The notes below the pieces were generated by a model. That model was given only the letters and a program-made list of their open reading frames with translations. It was not told the origin of the DNA and did not search any database. A stretch of DNA of 64,000 nucleotides from NCBI GenBank assembly GCA_007570785.1, contig ML664161.1, positions 929,658-993,657 on the forward strand, in the 5' to 3' direction. Below are positions 1 through 11,339 of the stretch, piece after piece. A program made the position numbers and the translations under genes. The stretch's first letter is position 1. Every line of letters starts with the position of its first letter. The stretch comes from Antilocapra americana (taxonomy: Eukaryota > Chordata > Mammalia > Artiodactyla > Antilocapridae).

Positions 1-190
1 TTTTTTTTCTTTTCTTTCTTTTGTCCTACCTCCTCACGTCGGCACTGGGTCGCCTCTCCAGATGCCCGATGTCCTCTGCCAGCATTCAGTTCCTGTTTTT
101 TGGAGTTTGCTCGGCCTTTAAAAGTTCTTTTGGTATATTTATTGGGGAGAGATTGTTCTCCCCGTCCTATTCCTCCGCCATCTTCCAGTA
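1..190 (-). mobile_element. L1 5' end (5' UTR), element continues off the left edge
   Basis: Read on the minus strand, the segment begins near 188 with a GATGGCGGAGGA-type motif, continues into a CpG-containing stretch and ends in an A-rich run at the window edge. This matches the start of the 5' UTR of ruminant L1 as I remember it; that match is recall, not a database result. The 5' UTR normally carries the L1 promoter. Because the extreme 5' end is present, the element may be full length, with ORF1 and ORF2 lying to the left of base 1. Only one flank is visible, so no TSD can be checked. Confidence 0.65.
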
Positions 191-647
191 AGGATATTCT
201 TAACAGTTAGACCACATCTCTTGTATAAATTTGTTCTGGGTCTTAGTTAGCATATAAGTAAATAAGATGCATGGCTTTATATAATAAAGTTATTTTGCAT
301 TATTTTTGTTCAGAATGAAATATCAGAGAAAGTTAATATTTGACTAAGACACTGACTTACACTAATAACACAATACTTGGTTTACAGAATAAGCATATGG
401 AAGGACAATCAAGGGGAATTCTTGGTCTTAAAGAAATGCTCCAGAATATTTTTTAGCTCCTAACACACATATCCAAATAGCTACTCAACTTCCATGTTAA
501 TATCAAATTTAAAATGTTCAAATTTGAATCTCAGACTTTCCTCTAACATAGTTGATAGTATATTAATCCATCTCATTGCTTAGAAAGGAAACTGGAGTTC
601 ATTCTTGACTTTTCTCTAACACACTTCATATCTAATAAAAATTCTAT

Positions 648-864
648 TGTGCTGTGCTTAGTTGCTCAGTTATATCCAACTCTTTGTGACCCCATGTGAC
701 CCCATGGAAGCCCACCAAGCTTCTCTGTCCATGGAATTCTCCAGGTAAGAATACTAAAGTGGGTAGCCATTGCCTTCTCCGGGGGATCTTCCCAACCCAG
801 GAATGGAACCCAGGTCTCCTGCAATGGAGGTGGATTCTTTATCATGTTAGCTAACAGGGAAGCC
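648..864 (-). mobile_element. Bov-tA SINE
   Basis: Antisense copy of the tRNA-derived ruminant SINE. From left to right it shows the 3' body (ttgctcagt, a tctttgtgacc-like stretch), the central aagaatacta-aagtgggtagcc block, and the tRNA-related head (acccaggtctcctgca, ending at gggaagcc). A short internal repeat (gaccccatgt/gaccccatgg) near 690-705 is a local duplication. It is non-autonomous and was mobilised by BovB. No clear TSD was found. Confidence 0.9.
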
Positions 865-1929
865 TGGATATCTGCAAACTTATGACTTATTCATGTTGCT
901 TAATGGCAGATGCCAACATGACATTATAAAACAATTGTCCTCTCATTAAATAAATAAATATTGTACAGCAATAAAAGCAGTTCTGGCCAAAAACATAAGC
1001 GAAAGATTATCTCAATAATTATTAGAAGCCTATGTAATGGAAGAGGGGAGGAGACTAGAATTTCAAAATAATCTTAATTTAAAATATGTAATCATTATGT
1101 TTTAATATATGTAATAGAGTATTTACAATGATAGTCTAGGTTGTGATGTCTTAAAGCAGAATTAACATTGATTTGTAAATACAGCCTTCTTCATGACACT
1201 ATGAGGTGGGTTAATATTTCCCTAGCTTCCAAAATTAGCATCCACATTTGTCACGACAGAGAAATTGTGCATAAAAAATTACACAAGAGAAATCACAGTT
1301 TTCATCCTAGAAGTAATACTTATCATTTCAATTTGTCTTTCATTGTTCAAAGAATGTAATGGTCACACTTAATATCACACTTAATTACCTGGAAAGAAAT
1401 AAAGAAGCTGAAATATTGGAAATCGAAATTAGAAGTCTAATGAAATATAATTTACTGCCTTTGTAATAGAGACCAGAATATGAAGTTAAAACACCTTAAA
1501 GATGGTGTATATAGATGTATAATTCACTTACAAAATATTTGAGGTCAAAGATAAAGAATTCATTACAAGCCATGTTGAGAAGGAGATATTTGTGTGATAT
1601 AAAGATAGAGTTACACAAATAGGCTATTGAAAATATCTTGAGATCTATCATAAACTCAAGGCTCTGATCTTGCATTTTAATTCACTTATGGTGTTAGAGA
1701 AAGTTAGGGTCATGATTTTGAATCATTTTATCCAGTTATAAGATGTAAACTGAGACAAATAAGGTGAAAAGTAATGGAATTATATCATCTATTTTATCAA
1801 TGCTTACATTAGCAGCATTATTCACGAAATATAAAATTTAAGATGTAATTATAATTTTCTATTTATTACTTCGATCCTCTGATTTTACTTATTTATTACC
1901 ATGTGCAATTTATTAGATAAATCATTTCT
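865..1929. other. Unassigned AT-rich DNA
   Basis: I recognise no repeat family, splice-flanked frame or RNA gene here. The 63-codon frame at 1168-1359 has no features of a real gene. Confidence 0.4.
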
Positions 1930-1937
1930 CCACCAAG

Positions 1938-2202
1938 CGGAAAAGACAATTGCAACCCATTCCAGTACTCTTGCCTGAAAAATCCCATGGATGGAGGAGC
2001 CTGGTAGGCTGCAGTCCACGGGGTCGCGAAGAGTTAGACACGACTGAGCAACTTCACTTTCACTTTTCACTTTCATGCACTGGAGAAGGAAATGGCAACC
2101 CACTCCAGTGTTCTTGCCTAGAGAATCCCAGGGAGGACAGACCCCTGCAGTCTATGGGGTCGCACAGAGTTGGACACGACTGATGAGACTTAGCAGCAGC
2201 AG
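1938..2202 (+). mobile_element. Bov-A2 SINE (dimeric), with TSD
   Basis: Two tandem A units are visible: unit 1 from about 1945 (gcaacccattccagtactc) to the ttcacttttcactttcatgc linker near 2055-2077, then unit 2 starting ggagaaggaaatggcaaccc. The copy ends in a short (AGC)n tail. The 8-bp direct repeat ccaccaag flanks it at 1930-1937 and 2203-2210, as expected for target-primed insertion. Unit 2 has a small deletion relative to unit 1 (gacagacccctgcagtc region). Confidence 0.92.
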
Positions 2203-2210
2203 CCACCAAG

Positions 2211-3272
2211 AGTTATTGGAATTTAGAAGTAATGATTGAGTCTCCTCTTAATGAAAATATTACCCATGGTGAATAATAGATACCTAAATTTATTTGTTTG
2301 TTAACTCTAATTTTTAAAGCATATCCATTATATGAAAGCATTAGAAGCATAATTTATGTTGTAGAGTTTTTCTAATTTCCAAACATGAAATATAATGATG
2401 CAAATTACTATTTTATGAAGAAATGTTTTCCATTAATCTCTTATCATTTGATTTTAGGTATTGAATTATTGATTAGCATCTGCTCCTCAGAACAAGACTG
2501 TATCTTCAGTAAGATTTTTGTTTATATGTTGTTTTCTTTGTGGGAAACAAACTGTTTCTCTGTAGAAAGTGTTAAATATTTACTAATAAGCTGTTATTTG
2601 AGTAGGCTTGGATTTTTGAATATTAAAATGTAAATTGTTCTTTCCGGTATTAAACTCATTTCAATATTGTACAATTTATTCAATTGTTAAAGTCCTTTTA
2701 GCAATATTTATTATGTATAATATCAGGCAGCTTTGAAATATCCTTTCAATTTATTTTTGAAGAAGCTATGATAAAATATAATTTTTTATTCTGGTAGCAA
2801 TATTTTTGGCTATATGTTTTGTCCCATATGTGCCTAAGTAACAATAAAATTTGGTTCAACTTTTTTTTTCTCACCTCTAGCAGCTGGTAATATTCCTTTT
2901 TAATTTTGATTTATACATGTTGCAAAATTAAGAAGATTATTATATATAAGGAATTAAGTTAAAATGATAAGTTTATTGTTTGGAAGTTTAAATAAACATT
3001 ATTTTTATGCTGAATCATTTTTGAATACACTAACACAAAAATTGAATTGGTAAATTCAATACCTCATATTGATATATGTAACATTGATATATGTAACAAA
3101 ATTGCTACCTGGCAAAAATATATACATATAACTGTATTAAACATAATTTTATCTGTGATTCTAAAGCTCTAAAGTTGAAAACAATCATAAATTCTGAGAG
3201 TAACACAGATTCCTGGTAGTTCTTTCAGTTTTTGTAAAAATATAATGCATACCTTTTAAACTTTATGCAAAA
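2211..3272. other. Unassigned AT-rich DNA with a 15-bp tandem duplication
   Basis: No repeat family is recognised. A perfect head-to-tail duplication of attgatatatgtaac occupies 3068-3082 and 3083-3097. The 82-codon frame at 2385-2633 has nothing to support it as a gene. Confidence 0.4.
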
Positions 3273-3284
3273 CAGTTACACCCA

Positions 3285-4578
3285 TTCTCCAGGACAGATC
3301 ATATCCTGGGCCATAAATCTAGCCTTGCTAAATTCAAAAAAGTTGAAATCACTTCAGGCATCTTTTCTGATCACAATGTGGTAAGATTAGATGTCAACTA
3401 CAGGAAATAAACTATTAAAAATATGAGTTTATGAAGGCTAAACAACACGCTTAATAACCAACAAATCATGCAAGAAATCAAAAAGTAAATCAAAATATGC
3501 ATAGAAACAAATGTAAATGAAAACATGACAACCCAAAACCTATGGGATTCTGTAAAAGCAGTGCTAAGGGGCAGGTTCATAGCAATACAAGCTTACATCA
3601 GGAAACAAGAGAAAAAAATCAAATAAATAATCTAATTTTACATCTAAAGCGACTAGGAAAAGAAGAAATGAGGAACCCCAGGGTTAGTAGAAGGAAAGAA
3701 ATCATAAAAATTAGGGCAGAAATAAATGAAAAAGAAATAAAAGAGACTATAGCAAAAATCAACAAAACTAAAAGCTGGTTATTTGAGAAGATAAATAAAA
3801 TAGACAAACCATTAGCCAGACTCATCAAGGGAAAAAGGGAGAAGAATCAAATCAACAAATTAGAAATGAAAATGGAGAAACCGTAACAGACAACACAGAA
3901 ATGCAAAGGATCATAAGCGATTAGTATCAGCAACTATATGCCAGTAAAATGGACAATTTTGAAGACACGGATGAATTCTTAGAAAAGTATAACCTTCCAA
4001 AACTGAACCGGGGAGAAATAGAAAATCTTAACAGATCCATCACAAACACAGAAATAGAAACTGTAATAAAAAATCTTCCACCAAACAAAAGCCCAGGACC
4101 AGATGGCTTCACAGATGAATTCTACCAACAATTTAGAGAAGCACTAACACATATCCTACTCAAACTCTTCCAGAAAATTGCAGAGGAAGGTAAACTCCCA
4201 AACTCATTCTATGAGGCCATCATCACCCTAATACCAAAACCAGACAAAGATGCCACAAAAAAGAAAACTGCAGGCCAATATCATTGATTAACATAAATGC
4301 AAATATCCTCAACAAATTCTAACAAACAGAATCCAACAACATATTTAAAAGACCATATATCATGCCTAAGTAGGCTTTATCTCAGAGATGCAAAGATACT
4401 TCAATATTTCCGAATCAATCAATGTCATACACCACGTTAACAAATTGAAAGATAAAAACTGTATGATTATCTCAATAGATGCAGAGAAACCCTTTGACAA
4501 AATTCAACACCCATTTACGATAAAAACTTTCCAAGAAGCAGGCATAGAAAGAACATACCTCAACATAATAAAAGCCAT
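3285..4578 (+). pseudogene. L1 ORF2 fragment (endonuclease end and reverse transcriptase), inactive
   Basis: ORF2p normally nicks target DNA and reverse-transcribes L1 RNA at the nick. The fragment reads HILGHKSSLAKFKK and then GIFSDHNVVRLD; codons 3366-3374 give the SDH motif holding the catalytic histidine of the endonuclease. Stops follow at about 3409 and 3486. An open stretch at 3542-3886 covers the basic linker (KINKTKSWLFEKINKIDKPL), and 3949-4287 carries the RT-region motif [15 protein letters not shown] later frame (4388-4633) holds RT motif A as [14 protein letters not shown]; a proline follows the lysine where L1 usually has alanine. The FADD motif is deleted. The gene is broken by stops, frame changes and a large deletion. 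Confidence 0.88.
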
Positions 4579-4601
4579 AAATTTAATTCCAAATCTAAAC
4601 T

Positions 4602-4668
4602 CAGGGATCAAACCTGGGTCTCCTGCATTGTAGGCAGACACTTTACCGTCTGAGCCACCAGGGAAGTC
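4602..4668 (-). mobile_element. Bov-tA head fragment at an L1 deletion junction
   Basis: Only the tRNA-related head is left (agggatcaaacctgggtctc to gagccaccagggaagtc). The SINE 3' body, which would lie to its left, is gone. Retroposons usually lose the 5' end, so loss of the 3' part points to a later deletion that removed it together with the missing part of L1 ORF2. Confidence 0.8.
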
Positions 4669-5118
4669 TAATAAGGTGGATGAAACTGAAGCCTATTTAC
4701 AGAGTGGAGTAAATCAGAAAGAAAAACACCAATACAGTATATTAACACATATATATGGAGTTTAGAAAGATGGTAACAGTGACCTTATATGTGAGACAGC
4801 AAAAGAGACACATATATAAAGAACAGATTTTTGACTCTGTGGGATGATTTGACATAATAGCATTGAAACATGTATATTACCATATGTGAAACAGATCACC
4901 AGTCCAAGTTTGATGCATGAAACAGGGCACTCAAAGCCGGTGCACTAGGACAACTCAGATGGATGGGATGGGGAGGGAGAAAGGAGAGGGGATTCGGGAT
5001 GGGGGACACATGTACACCTATGACTGATTCATGTCAATGTATGACGGAAAACCACCACAGTATTGTAAAGTAATTAGCCTCCAATTAAGATAATTAATTA
5101 AAAAAAACCAGTCACACC

Positions 5119-5729
5119 AACCACTCTGTATAAAAAAAAGAGACTAGATATTTTAGGAAAGTTTATTGAGGTAAGGACATTTTGTGAAGTCAGACTGAAT
5201 AGTAAAGATAGATGGATAATGCCAAGATGAGATGACTTTTCCATAAGAACCACTTGGAGTGACTGAACATTCCTTCAGGAAAGGATGGCTGTTATCTTAT
5301 TCCTTGAATAGATGTTTGCTCAGTGCAGAAATAAACAATGATACATAATAAAGAAAACAACTTTACCCTGAAGTTTGAGAAATAAGTGATATGCTCTTTT
5401 CCTTGAAAATTTTAGAGGGCATGATATTGGCTTGAAAAACCTCTAATGCTGCAAAAGGTAGGGAGTGTTGAAGCAGAAACAAGATGCACTTCTGTTACTG
5501 ATATGTCTAAGGGTTTGTGCATCTTCTCTGAGTCAATCCAAGACTGGTAAGTGTCAGACATGAAATATCCTGAACACATCTCATTTAAAAGAATATGGAA
5601 TCATCACTCAAAGAGCAAGGAGTTTGCCACCAGGGCTAGAGGTACATCCTGGGAGAACAATGCCACACCATGGAAATTTGAAGTGGATAATTTGCCACTC
5701 GATCTTCCAAATAATCTGTGCCTATAGTT
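5119..5729. other. Unassigned DNA
   Basis: No repeat family is recognised between the L1 and the next BovB. Some of 5600-5730 could be diverged BovB, but I cannot align it by eye. Confidence 0.35.
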
Positions 5730-6044
5730 ATACCTATTATACTGTGTAGATAACAACAAACCATGGAAAATTCTTAAAGACATGGCACTGGTTAAAAATG
5801 GGGAAAGGAGTACTGCAAGACTACATATTGCCACATTGCTTGTTCAACTTATATGCAGAGTACCTTATGTGAAATGCCTGCCTGGAGGAATCACAAGCTG
5901 GAATCAAGATTTCCAGGAGAAATATCAGCAACCTCAAATATGCAGATGATCCCACTCTAATGACAGAAAGTGAAGAGGAATAAAAAAGCCTCTTGATGAG
6001 GGTGAAAGAGAAGAGTGAAAAAGCTGACTTGAAACTCAGCATTT

Positions 6045-6076
6045 AAAAACAACAACAACAACAACAACAACAAAAA
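6045..6076. repeat. (AAC)n microsatellite
   Basis: About eight aac units follow aaaa at the BovB position where the usual sequence is an A-rich cattcagaaaactaag stretch. It probably expanded from that A-rich stretch. It lies directly next to the L1 insertion point. Confidence 0.85.
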
Positions 6077-6080
6077 CTAA

Positions 6081-6756
6081 GATTGCTTCTAAGTCCTAGC
6101 TGTTGTAAATAGTGCTGTAATGAACATTAGGGTGCATGTGCCGTTTTCAGTTTTGGTTTCCTCAAGGTATACGCCTACTGGTGGGGGGATAATGCTGGAT
6201 GTCCATCAAGAGATGAATGGATAAAGAAGCTGTGGTACATAGTAACATATATACAATGGAATATTACTCATCTCTAAAAAGGAATGTATTTGAGTCAATT
6301 GAAGATGAATGAACCTCAAGCCTATTATACAGAGTGAAGTAAGTCAGAAAAAGAAGAAACAAATATTGTGTATTAACATATATATGGAATCTACAAAGAT
6401 GGTACTAATGGACCTATTTGTGGGTCAGCAATGAAGAGGCAGACATAGAGAACAAAATTATGGACAGGAGGGTAGGAAAGGAAGAAGAGGGTGGGACAAT
6501 TGGAGAGAGTAACATAGAAACATATACACTGCCATATTTAAAATAGATAGCCATTGGGGATTTGCTGTATGACTGAAGGAAACCAAACCAAGGCTCTGTA
6601 ACAACTTAGAAGTGTGTAATGGGCTGGGGGATGGGAGGGATGATCAAGAGGGAGAGGACATATGTATACTTATGGCTGATTCATGCTGATGTATGGCAAA
6701 ACCCAATATGCTATTGTAAAGCAGTTACGCTTCAATTAAAAATAAATTAATTAAAA
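6081..6756 (+). mobile_element. 5'-inverted (twin-primed) L1 inside BovB
   Basis: 6081-6198 is L1 in antisense (gcttctaagtcctagctgttg to ggggataatgctgg). From 6199 the sequence switches to L1 sense with the next part of the same element (gtccatcaagagatgaatgg), and continues through the ORF2 end and 3' UTR to an A-rich tail near 6750. Upstream segment inverted, 3' segment in sense, is the signature of twin priming during L1 integration. Short similar flanks (aactaagat near 6074 and aattaagat near 6761) may be the TSD. Confidence 0.85.
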
Positions 6757-7405
6757 AGAATTAAGATCATGACAAATGGCCCCATCACTTCATGACAAAT
6801 AGAACGGGAAAAAGTGGAAGCAGTGACAGAGTTTATTTTCTTGGGCTCCAAAATCACTGCAGATGATGACTGCAGCTATGAAATTAAAAGATGCATGCTC
6901 TTGGAAGGAAAGTGATGACAAACCTAGATAGTGTATTAAAAAGTAGAGATATCACTTTGACAACAAACATTTGTGTCGTCAAAGCTGTGGTTTTTTCCAG
7001 CAGTCATGTTTGGTTATGAGAGTTGGTCCATAAAAAAGGCTGAGTGCTTTTTTGATTCTTTTGGATTTTGGTGCTGGAGAAGAATCTTTACAATACCATG
7101 GACTGCAAGGAGATCAAGCCAGTCAATCCCAAGGGAAACCAACCCTGAATTCATTGGAAGGACTGTTGCTGAAGCTGCAATACTTCGGCTACTTGATGTG
7201 AAAAGCCTACCCATTGGAAAGACCCCAATTCTGGGAAAGACTGAAGGCAATAGAAGGAAGGAGTGATAGGGGAGATGGTTAGATATTAACAGCATCACTG
7301 ACTGAATAGACATGAATTTGAGCAAATGCCAGGAGATAGTGGAAAACAGAAGAGCCTGGTGTGCTATGATCCATGGGGTCGCCAATAGCTGGACACACAT
7401 ACACA

Positions 7406-8063
7406 CACATAGGCTTATCATAAAGATATGGAACTCTAAGCTGTTTACCCATGGGGGGACTTCTTTATGAGATGTAGTGGTTGGTTGTTAACTTAGCTCT
7501 CTGACCATGACTCTCATTTAAAACTGTGCTAACCATCAGTGCAATGCTGGAGTAATTGCAGTTACATATCTGTGTGAAGAAAATGAAAAAGAAAATAGCA
7601 TTTTTGAGTACTCATCCGGTATCAGCTACTTTGCATGTATGTTAGTTTCATTATATTTGATACTTTGCTACATATAGAAGGTTTTCTTTTAAAGTAATCA
7701 GCAAGTAGCAACTTCCTTTCTTAAAATATTGACAAATGAACGACAAGGTCATGATCCCAAAATTCACATGGTAGTCATGTTGTTTTCAGGATGACCTACA
7801 CGAATTTATACTTTCACAGAATATATATCTTTCAATATTAGTAGGGAAAATTAACTTGAAGCTGGCTTATGTATTGAGTGAAGTGAAACAAATGTAATTG
7901 ATGCCAAATGGAAAAATGTTCCCCTCTTTTATTTGGAACAGATAGCTTATTGTGAATAAGTAATCATATAAGGTGAATAATGTGAATTACCTCACAGAGG
8001 TTAAGGTTAGGTGAGTACATTGAATAAGTAAAAAACAGCTATAATATAATGAAATCATAGAGA
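7406..8063. other. Unassigned DNA, possible faint MIR relic
   Basis: 7597-7680 (agcatttttgagtactcatc, then tttgcatgtatgttagtttc) vaguely follows the antisense MIR pattern but is too diverged to call. Nothing else is recognised. Confidence 0.3.
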
Positions 8064-8066
8064 TCA

Positions 8067-8122
<56 letters not shown>
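8064..8122. repeat. (TA)n microsatellite with short (CA)n end
   Basis: An uninterrupted alternating TA tract, with one C near 8085, grades into cacacaca at the right end. It is likely length-polymorphic. Confidence 0.95.
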
Positions 8123-9240
8123 ACTTATTTAGCACAAGACAAAGAAAAGGAGTGTTGTTAACAAAAAGAAAAAAATGGAAAGGGCATAAAATGAAGCTAA
8201 AAATAACATAAAAGAGAGGCATGATTTAAGTATTAGTTCTGGAAACAGGATAAGAGAGAAATTCAGGCTGAAATAAAAAAGACTAAGGACAGATCAATCA
8301 GAAAAGTAGAAAAGCATTATTAAATGTCCATGACAGCAGTACTGCTAAATACTTGCGAGTTGTATAAATGTTGACTGCTGCAGAAACTTGGTCAAAGTGA
8401 TCATAAGAACCCACGGCAAAATAATAATGTATGTGGCATCCAAGCAGCTCAGATACTCACAGATTTGACTGGAGCCATAAATCACAGTCAGTATAAAACT
8501 GTAGAGACAGGAAAGTACACAAGACTGAAGTGAAGATACAATGTGCTAGGCACAGAAAAAATACCACTGAGATGATGCTGAAAATAGCATCTCCAGCTTT
8601 CAGAAAAATAAAGATACAGGAGATATGTTGAAACAGAAACAATCTACTGAAACTAGACCATATGTTATAAAACTATACATTTGTTAGTAAATATCTAATG
8701 TATTAAAAACAAATAGCTGTAGTTTTTTTTTTTTAATATTGGGAGTGTTATATAAGCATATTTAAAATAATCATAAAGCTTTCCAGAGAAATTAACTATT
8801 TGGAATCATTTTGAAAACAATCAGTTGAATTAAGACCCACAATTAAGAATATTTTTACATTGCAAAACAAGATGAGTTCTAACACTAATATTTTCAATAA
8901 ATGGTATAATGGTGAAATATGGTAATGAGTTGACTTTTGGGATAGAATGAACTTAGTAAATAAACATTAAGCCAACAGTATATAGCTTATAAAATATGAA
9001 TCTGTAAAATCAGTATTTAATTTTTAAAAGCCTAGATATGCCTGAGAAAAGTGTTGGTTAATATGTGGAAATGCTCAGTTGGAAATATGTTAACAGCTAT
9101 GTTTAAACATTGTAATGAAGATCCACATTTAAAGGAGATTCTTTCTCACAGGACTGTCTGAAGCTACTATGCCCAGAGAATGTAGAAATAGCTATGGGGA
9201 TAGTTAATCTGTATGCAAAGCCTAGCTCAGATGACACCAA
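8123..9240. other. Unassigned AT-rich DNA
   Basis: No element is recognised. A short T run lies at 8720-8733. The minus-strand frame 8457-8642 has no gene-like support. Confidence 0.4.
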
Positions 9241-9244
9241 TTCA

Positions 9245-9362
9245 CACTGACCTTGTACAAGTTACTTAACTCTCCTTAAGTTTTCTCATCTCAAGCAATA
9301 AAGACCTTATCTAGAGGTGAGTTGTGGGTATTGATTAGCTAATGTTCTGAAAGTTCAGTGCA
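9245..9362 (+). mobile_element. MIR SINE relic
   Basis: The order accttgtacaagttacttaa, ctctccttaagttttctcat, then a degraded gtgagttgtgggtattgatt follows the MIR core (ttgggcaagttacttaacc, tctgagcctcagtttcc, gttgtgaggatta). MIR is an ancient mammalian tRNA-derived SINE. The copy is partial and diverged. Confidence 0.65.
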
Positions 9363-9364
9363 GA

Positions 9365-10023
9365 TGGAAGAAACAGGACATAGAGGATAAATGTAAGTCC
9401 TACAGACAAGAGGACTTCAGTTAAGGTTCCCAGTGATCTTACATAAATTTGCTTCACTTTTAAAAATAAATTGGAAAAGGTGACATTTATAAATGCATGG
9501 AGATGTATTTTTAAATGAGCATAGTCTTAAAAGATAATAAATACTTATCTATTGATTAACATTAGTTTTAATTAAAACTACTCAAAATAAATGACACATA
9601 TATGCAATCAAAAATATCATGGAGTGGGATTAAATACAATTTTCTACATTGGAATATATATTTGAAAAGTCAAAATTCTTCAAATGTGTTTTAAAATCAT
9701 GACAGTATTGTTTAAGGTAAATTTCCAAATCACAGCAAAATTGAATATTATTTGTGTGATGGTAACAGGGAAAATTTTAAGGCAATTGTGATATATGCTA
9801 ACCACTTTATCAATATCTAATTTGAGATATATGAAATTAAAACTGTTAGATCTACAAAATAAGTATTTATTATAAAGCCACATGGAATACTTTCAGGCAT
9901 ATTATTTCAACTGTCCAGTTTGCATATGTGCAATAACCATTTTTACCAGCTTTATAAAACCAATTACAAATATATAAAGAAAAATATAAATTGCTAATTA
10001 ACATAAATATCGCTATGAAAAAA
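9365..10023. other. Unassigned AT-rich DNA
   Basis: No repeat or gene is recognised. The minus-strand frame at 9680-9883 has low-complexity composition. Confidence 0.4.
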
Positions 10024-10024
10024 G

Positions 10025-10235
10025 GTGAGAGTGTTACTCACTCTGTTGTATCTGACTCTTTGCAACCCTGTAAGACTGTAGCCTGCTAGACTCCTCTGCC
10101 CATGGAATTCTTTAAGCAAGAATACTGGAGTGGGTTTCCATACCCTTCTCTGGAAGATTTTCTCAGCCCAAGGATCCAAATCCAGGCTTCCTGCATTGCA
10201 TGCAGATTCTTTACCATCATCTCTATACAGCAAGC
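10025..10235 (-). mobile_element. Bov-tA SINE
   Basis: Antisense copy: 3' body (tctgactctttgcaaccctg), middle (aagcaagaatactggagtgg), then head (ccaggcttcctgcattgcat, agattctttaccatc). It is moderately diverged, and the last part of the head (cagcaagc) is damaged. No clear TSD was found. Confidence 0.88.
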
Positions 10236-10589
10236 TAAAAACAGAGTGATGCACATAACATGAATAGGGGAGGGAGGTGAAGCAAATCTGTTTTCTTAGA
10301 ATTAAAAAAAAAGCCTCAGATCCATGAATCAGTCATCCTTTCTTTCTCCAGATTTTCTGGAATCTCTCTTTGAGCCTGAGAACTTCAGAACATGAGGTTG
10401 AGAATTTCCAAAGTATATTTTATTTTCACTTTTGTTTCATTTTTTTCTAGGTCTCAAATACATATAAAATTATCATATTGTTTCTGACCTTATTAATTTT
10501 CAAAAGTAACAGAAAAAATGAAAACAGAGAACAGTCCCCCATACACCCAAGGAAATAATCCATACAGTTAAAGTACACATTTTACTGTA

Positions 10590-10740
10590 GTGGTTTTAGT
10601 CGCTAAGTCGTGTCTGACTCTTGCGACACTATGGACTGTAGCCCACCAGGCTCCTCGGTCCATGGGATTTTCCAGGCAAGAATGCTGGAGCGGGTTGCCA
10701 TTTCCTTCTCTAGGGGATCTTCCTGACCCAGGGACTGAAC
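10590..10740 (-). mobile_element. Bov-tA SINE, head missing
   Basis: Antisense copy from ttagtcgctaagtcgtgtct through ccaggcaagaatgctggagc to tcctgacccagggactgaac. The tRNA-derived head stops short, so this is a 5'-truncated copy. Confidence 0.9.
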
Positions 10741-11130
10741 ATGCTTGTGATAAAATGCATTACCTAAAATAACTGATTACCTAAAATAACTGGGCATCCA
10801 TATAAGATGGAAATATATGCTTAATTTTTTAATTAATGTATTTTGAGAACTGAAGCTCTTTGCAGGGTCTTGTTGAAACAAAAAATATTGAAGACACTGT
10901 GTTGTATATGTTTATACTCTTTGGTATTAAATAATTTAAATTCAACAATCGGTTATCAGTGGAATCCCATGTCATTATTTACAGATTAACTAGTTTAACA
11001 TTTTTAATGTTAAAACAGATTAATGTTGACTAAACTACCATCACAGTCTATTTTTTTTTTTCCTGCTTTCAGAGCTAGTATTACCTAATGGTCAAGACGC
11101 TTTGTGAATAAGCCCTGTTTTTTTTTTTTT
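10741..11130. other. Unassigned DNA with a small tandem repeat and T-runs
   Basis: A short duplication (acctaaaataactg, twice near 10761-10790) abuts the truncated Bov-tA. T-runs occur at 11050-11060 and 11118-11133. Nothing else is recognised. Confidence 0.4.
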
Positions 11131-11137
11131 TTCAGTT

Positions 11138-11335
11138 TATTTGATCTTAAGCAAATGATTTAATCTCTTCAGCTTTTTGACTTATATAGGAAAACACATT
11201 GAGATAAGTCCTAGGTATGCCATAAAATGTTGTGAGAATAATGAAGGGAAATCACATGTGAAGGAAAAAATCACTGTAAAATATATAGTAAGTGTCCTTT
11301 AAATGGTATCTATGGTTATAGCTATTATCTTCCTT
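11138..11335 (+). mobile_element. MIR SINE relic
   Basis: Follows the MIR core in order: tttgatcttaagcaaatgat, ttaatctcttcagctttttg, atgttgtgagaataatgaag, atatatagtaagtgtccttt, then tagctattat. It is strongly diverged, as expected for a Mesozoic SINE. Confidence 0.6.
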
Positions 11336-11339
11336 GTAT

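Larger units (their letters stand above)
3283..5108 (+). mobile_element. L1 element, 5'-truncated and internally deleted, with imperfect TSD
   Basis: Three parts are seen in order: ORF2 from the end of the endonuclease into the reverse transcriptase (about 3283-4578), a 67-bp Bov-tA remnant (4602-4668), then the ruminant L1 3' UTR (about 4670-5095, including catgtatattaccatatgtg and the G-rich stretch near 4960-5010) ending in an A/T-rich tail. The direct repeats cagttacacc (3273-3282) and cagtcacacc (5109-5118) differ at one base and are the likely TSD. The rest of ORF2, including the second catalytic RT motif, is missing. Confidence 0.88.
5730..7405 (+). mobile_element. BovB LINE 3' half, interrupted by an inverted L1
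   Basis: The BovB reverse-transcriptase region runs 5735-6080 (gatgatcccactctaatgac encodes a damaged YADD region near 5944). It resumes at about 6757 with cccatcacttcatgac and runs to the 3' end at about 7405 (ccatggggtcgcc-aatagctggacac). The second half includes the conserved gagagttggtccataaaaaaggc and cattggaaggactg blocks. Frameshifts and stops break the frame. The two halves join exactly in BovB consensus order around the inserted L1, so the BovB is older than the L1. Confidence 0.88.

Noticed and set aside
4602..4668. tRNA-like heads in this and other Bov-tA copies as possible tRNA genes
   Set aside because: They are SINE heads derived long ago from a tRNA, lack an intact cloverleaf and are joined to the SINE body.
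6045..6076. Regular (AAC)n units as a CRISPR-like or coding repeat
   Set aside because: A trinucleotide microsatellite without spacers, in an A-rich retroposon context.
7014..7421. A 135-codon minus-strand frame (also 33358-33765 and 38045-38515)
   Set aside because: All are antisense shadows of BovB ORF2, or of BovB and flanking DNA.
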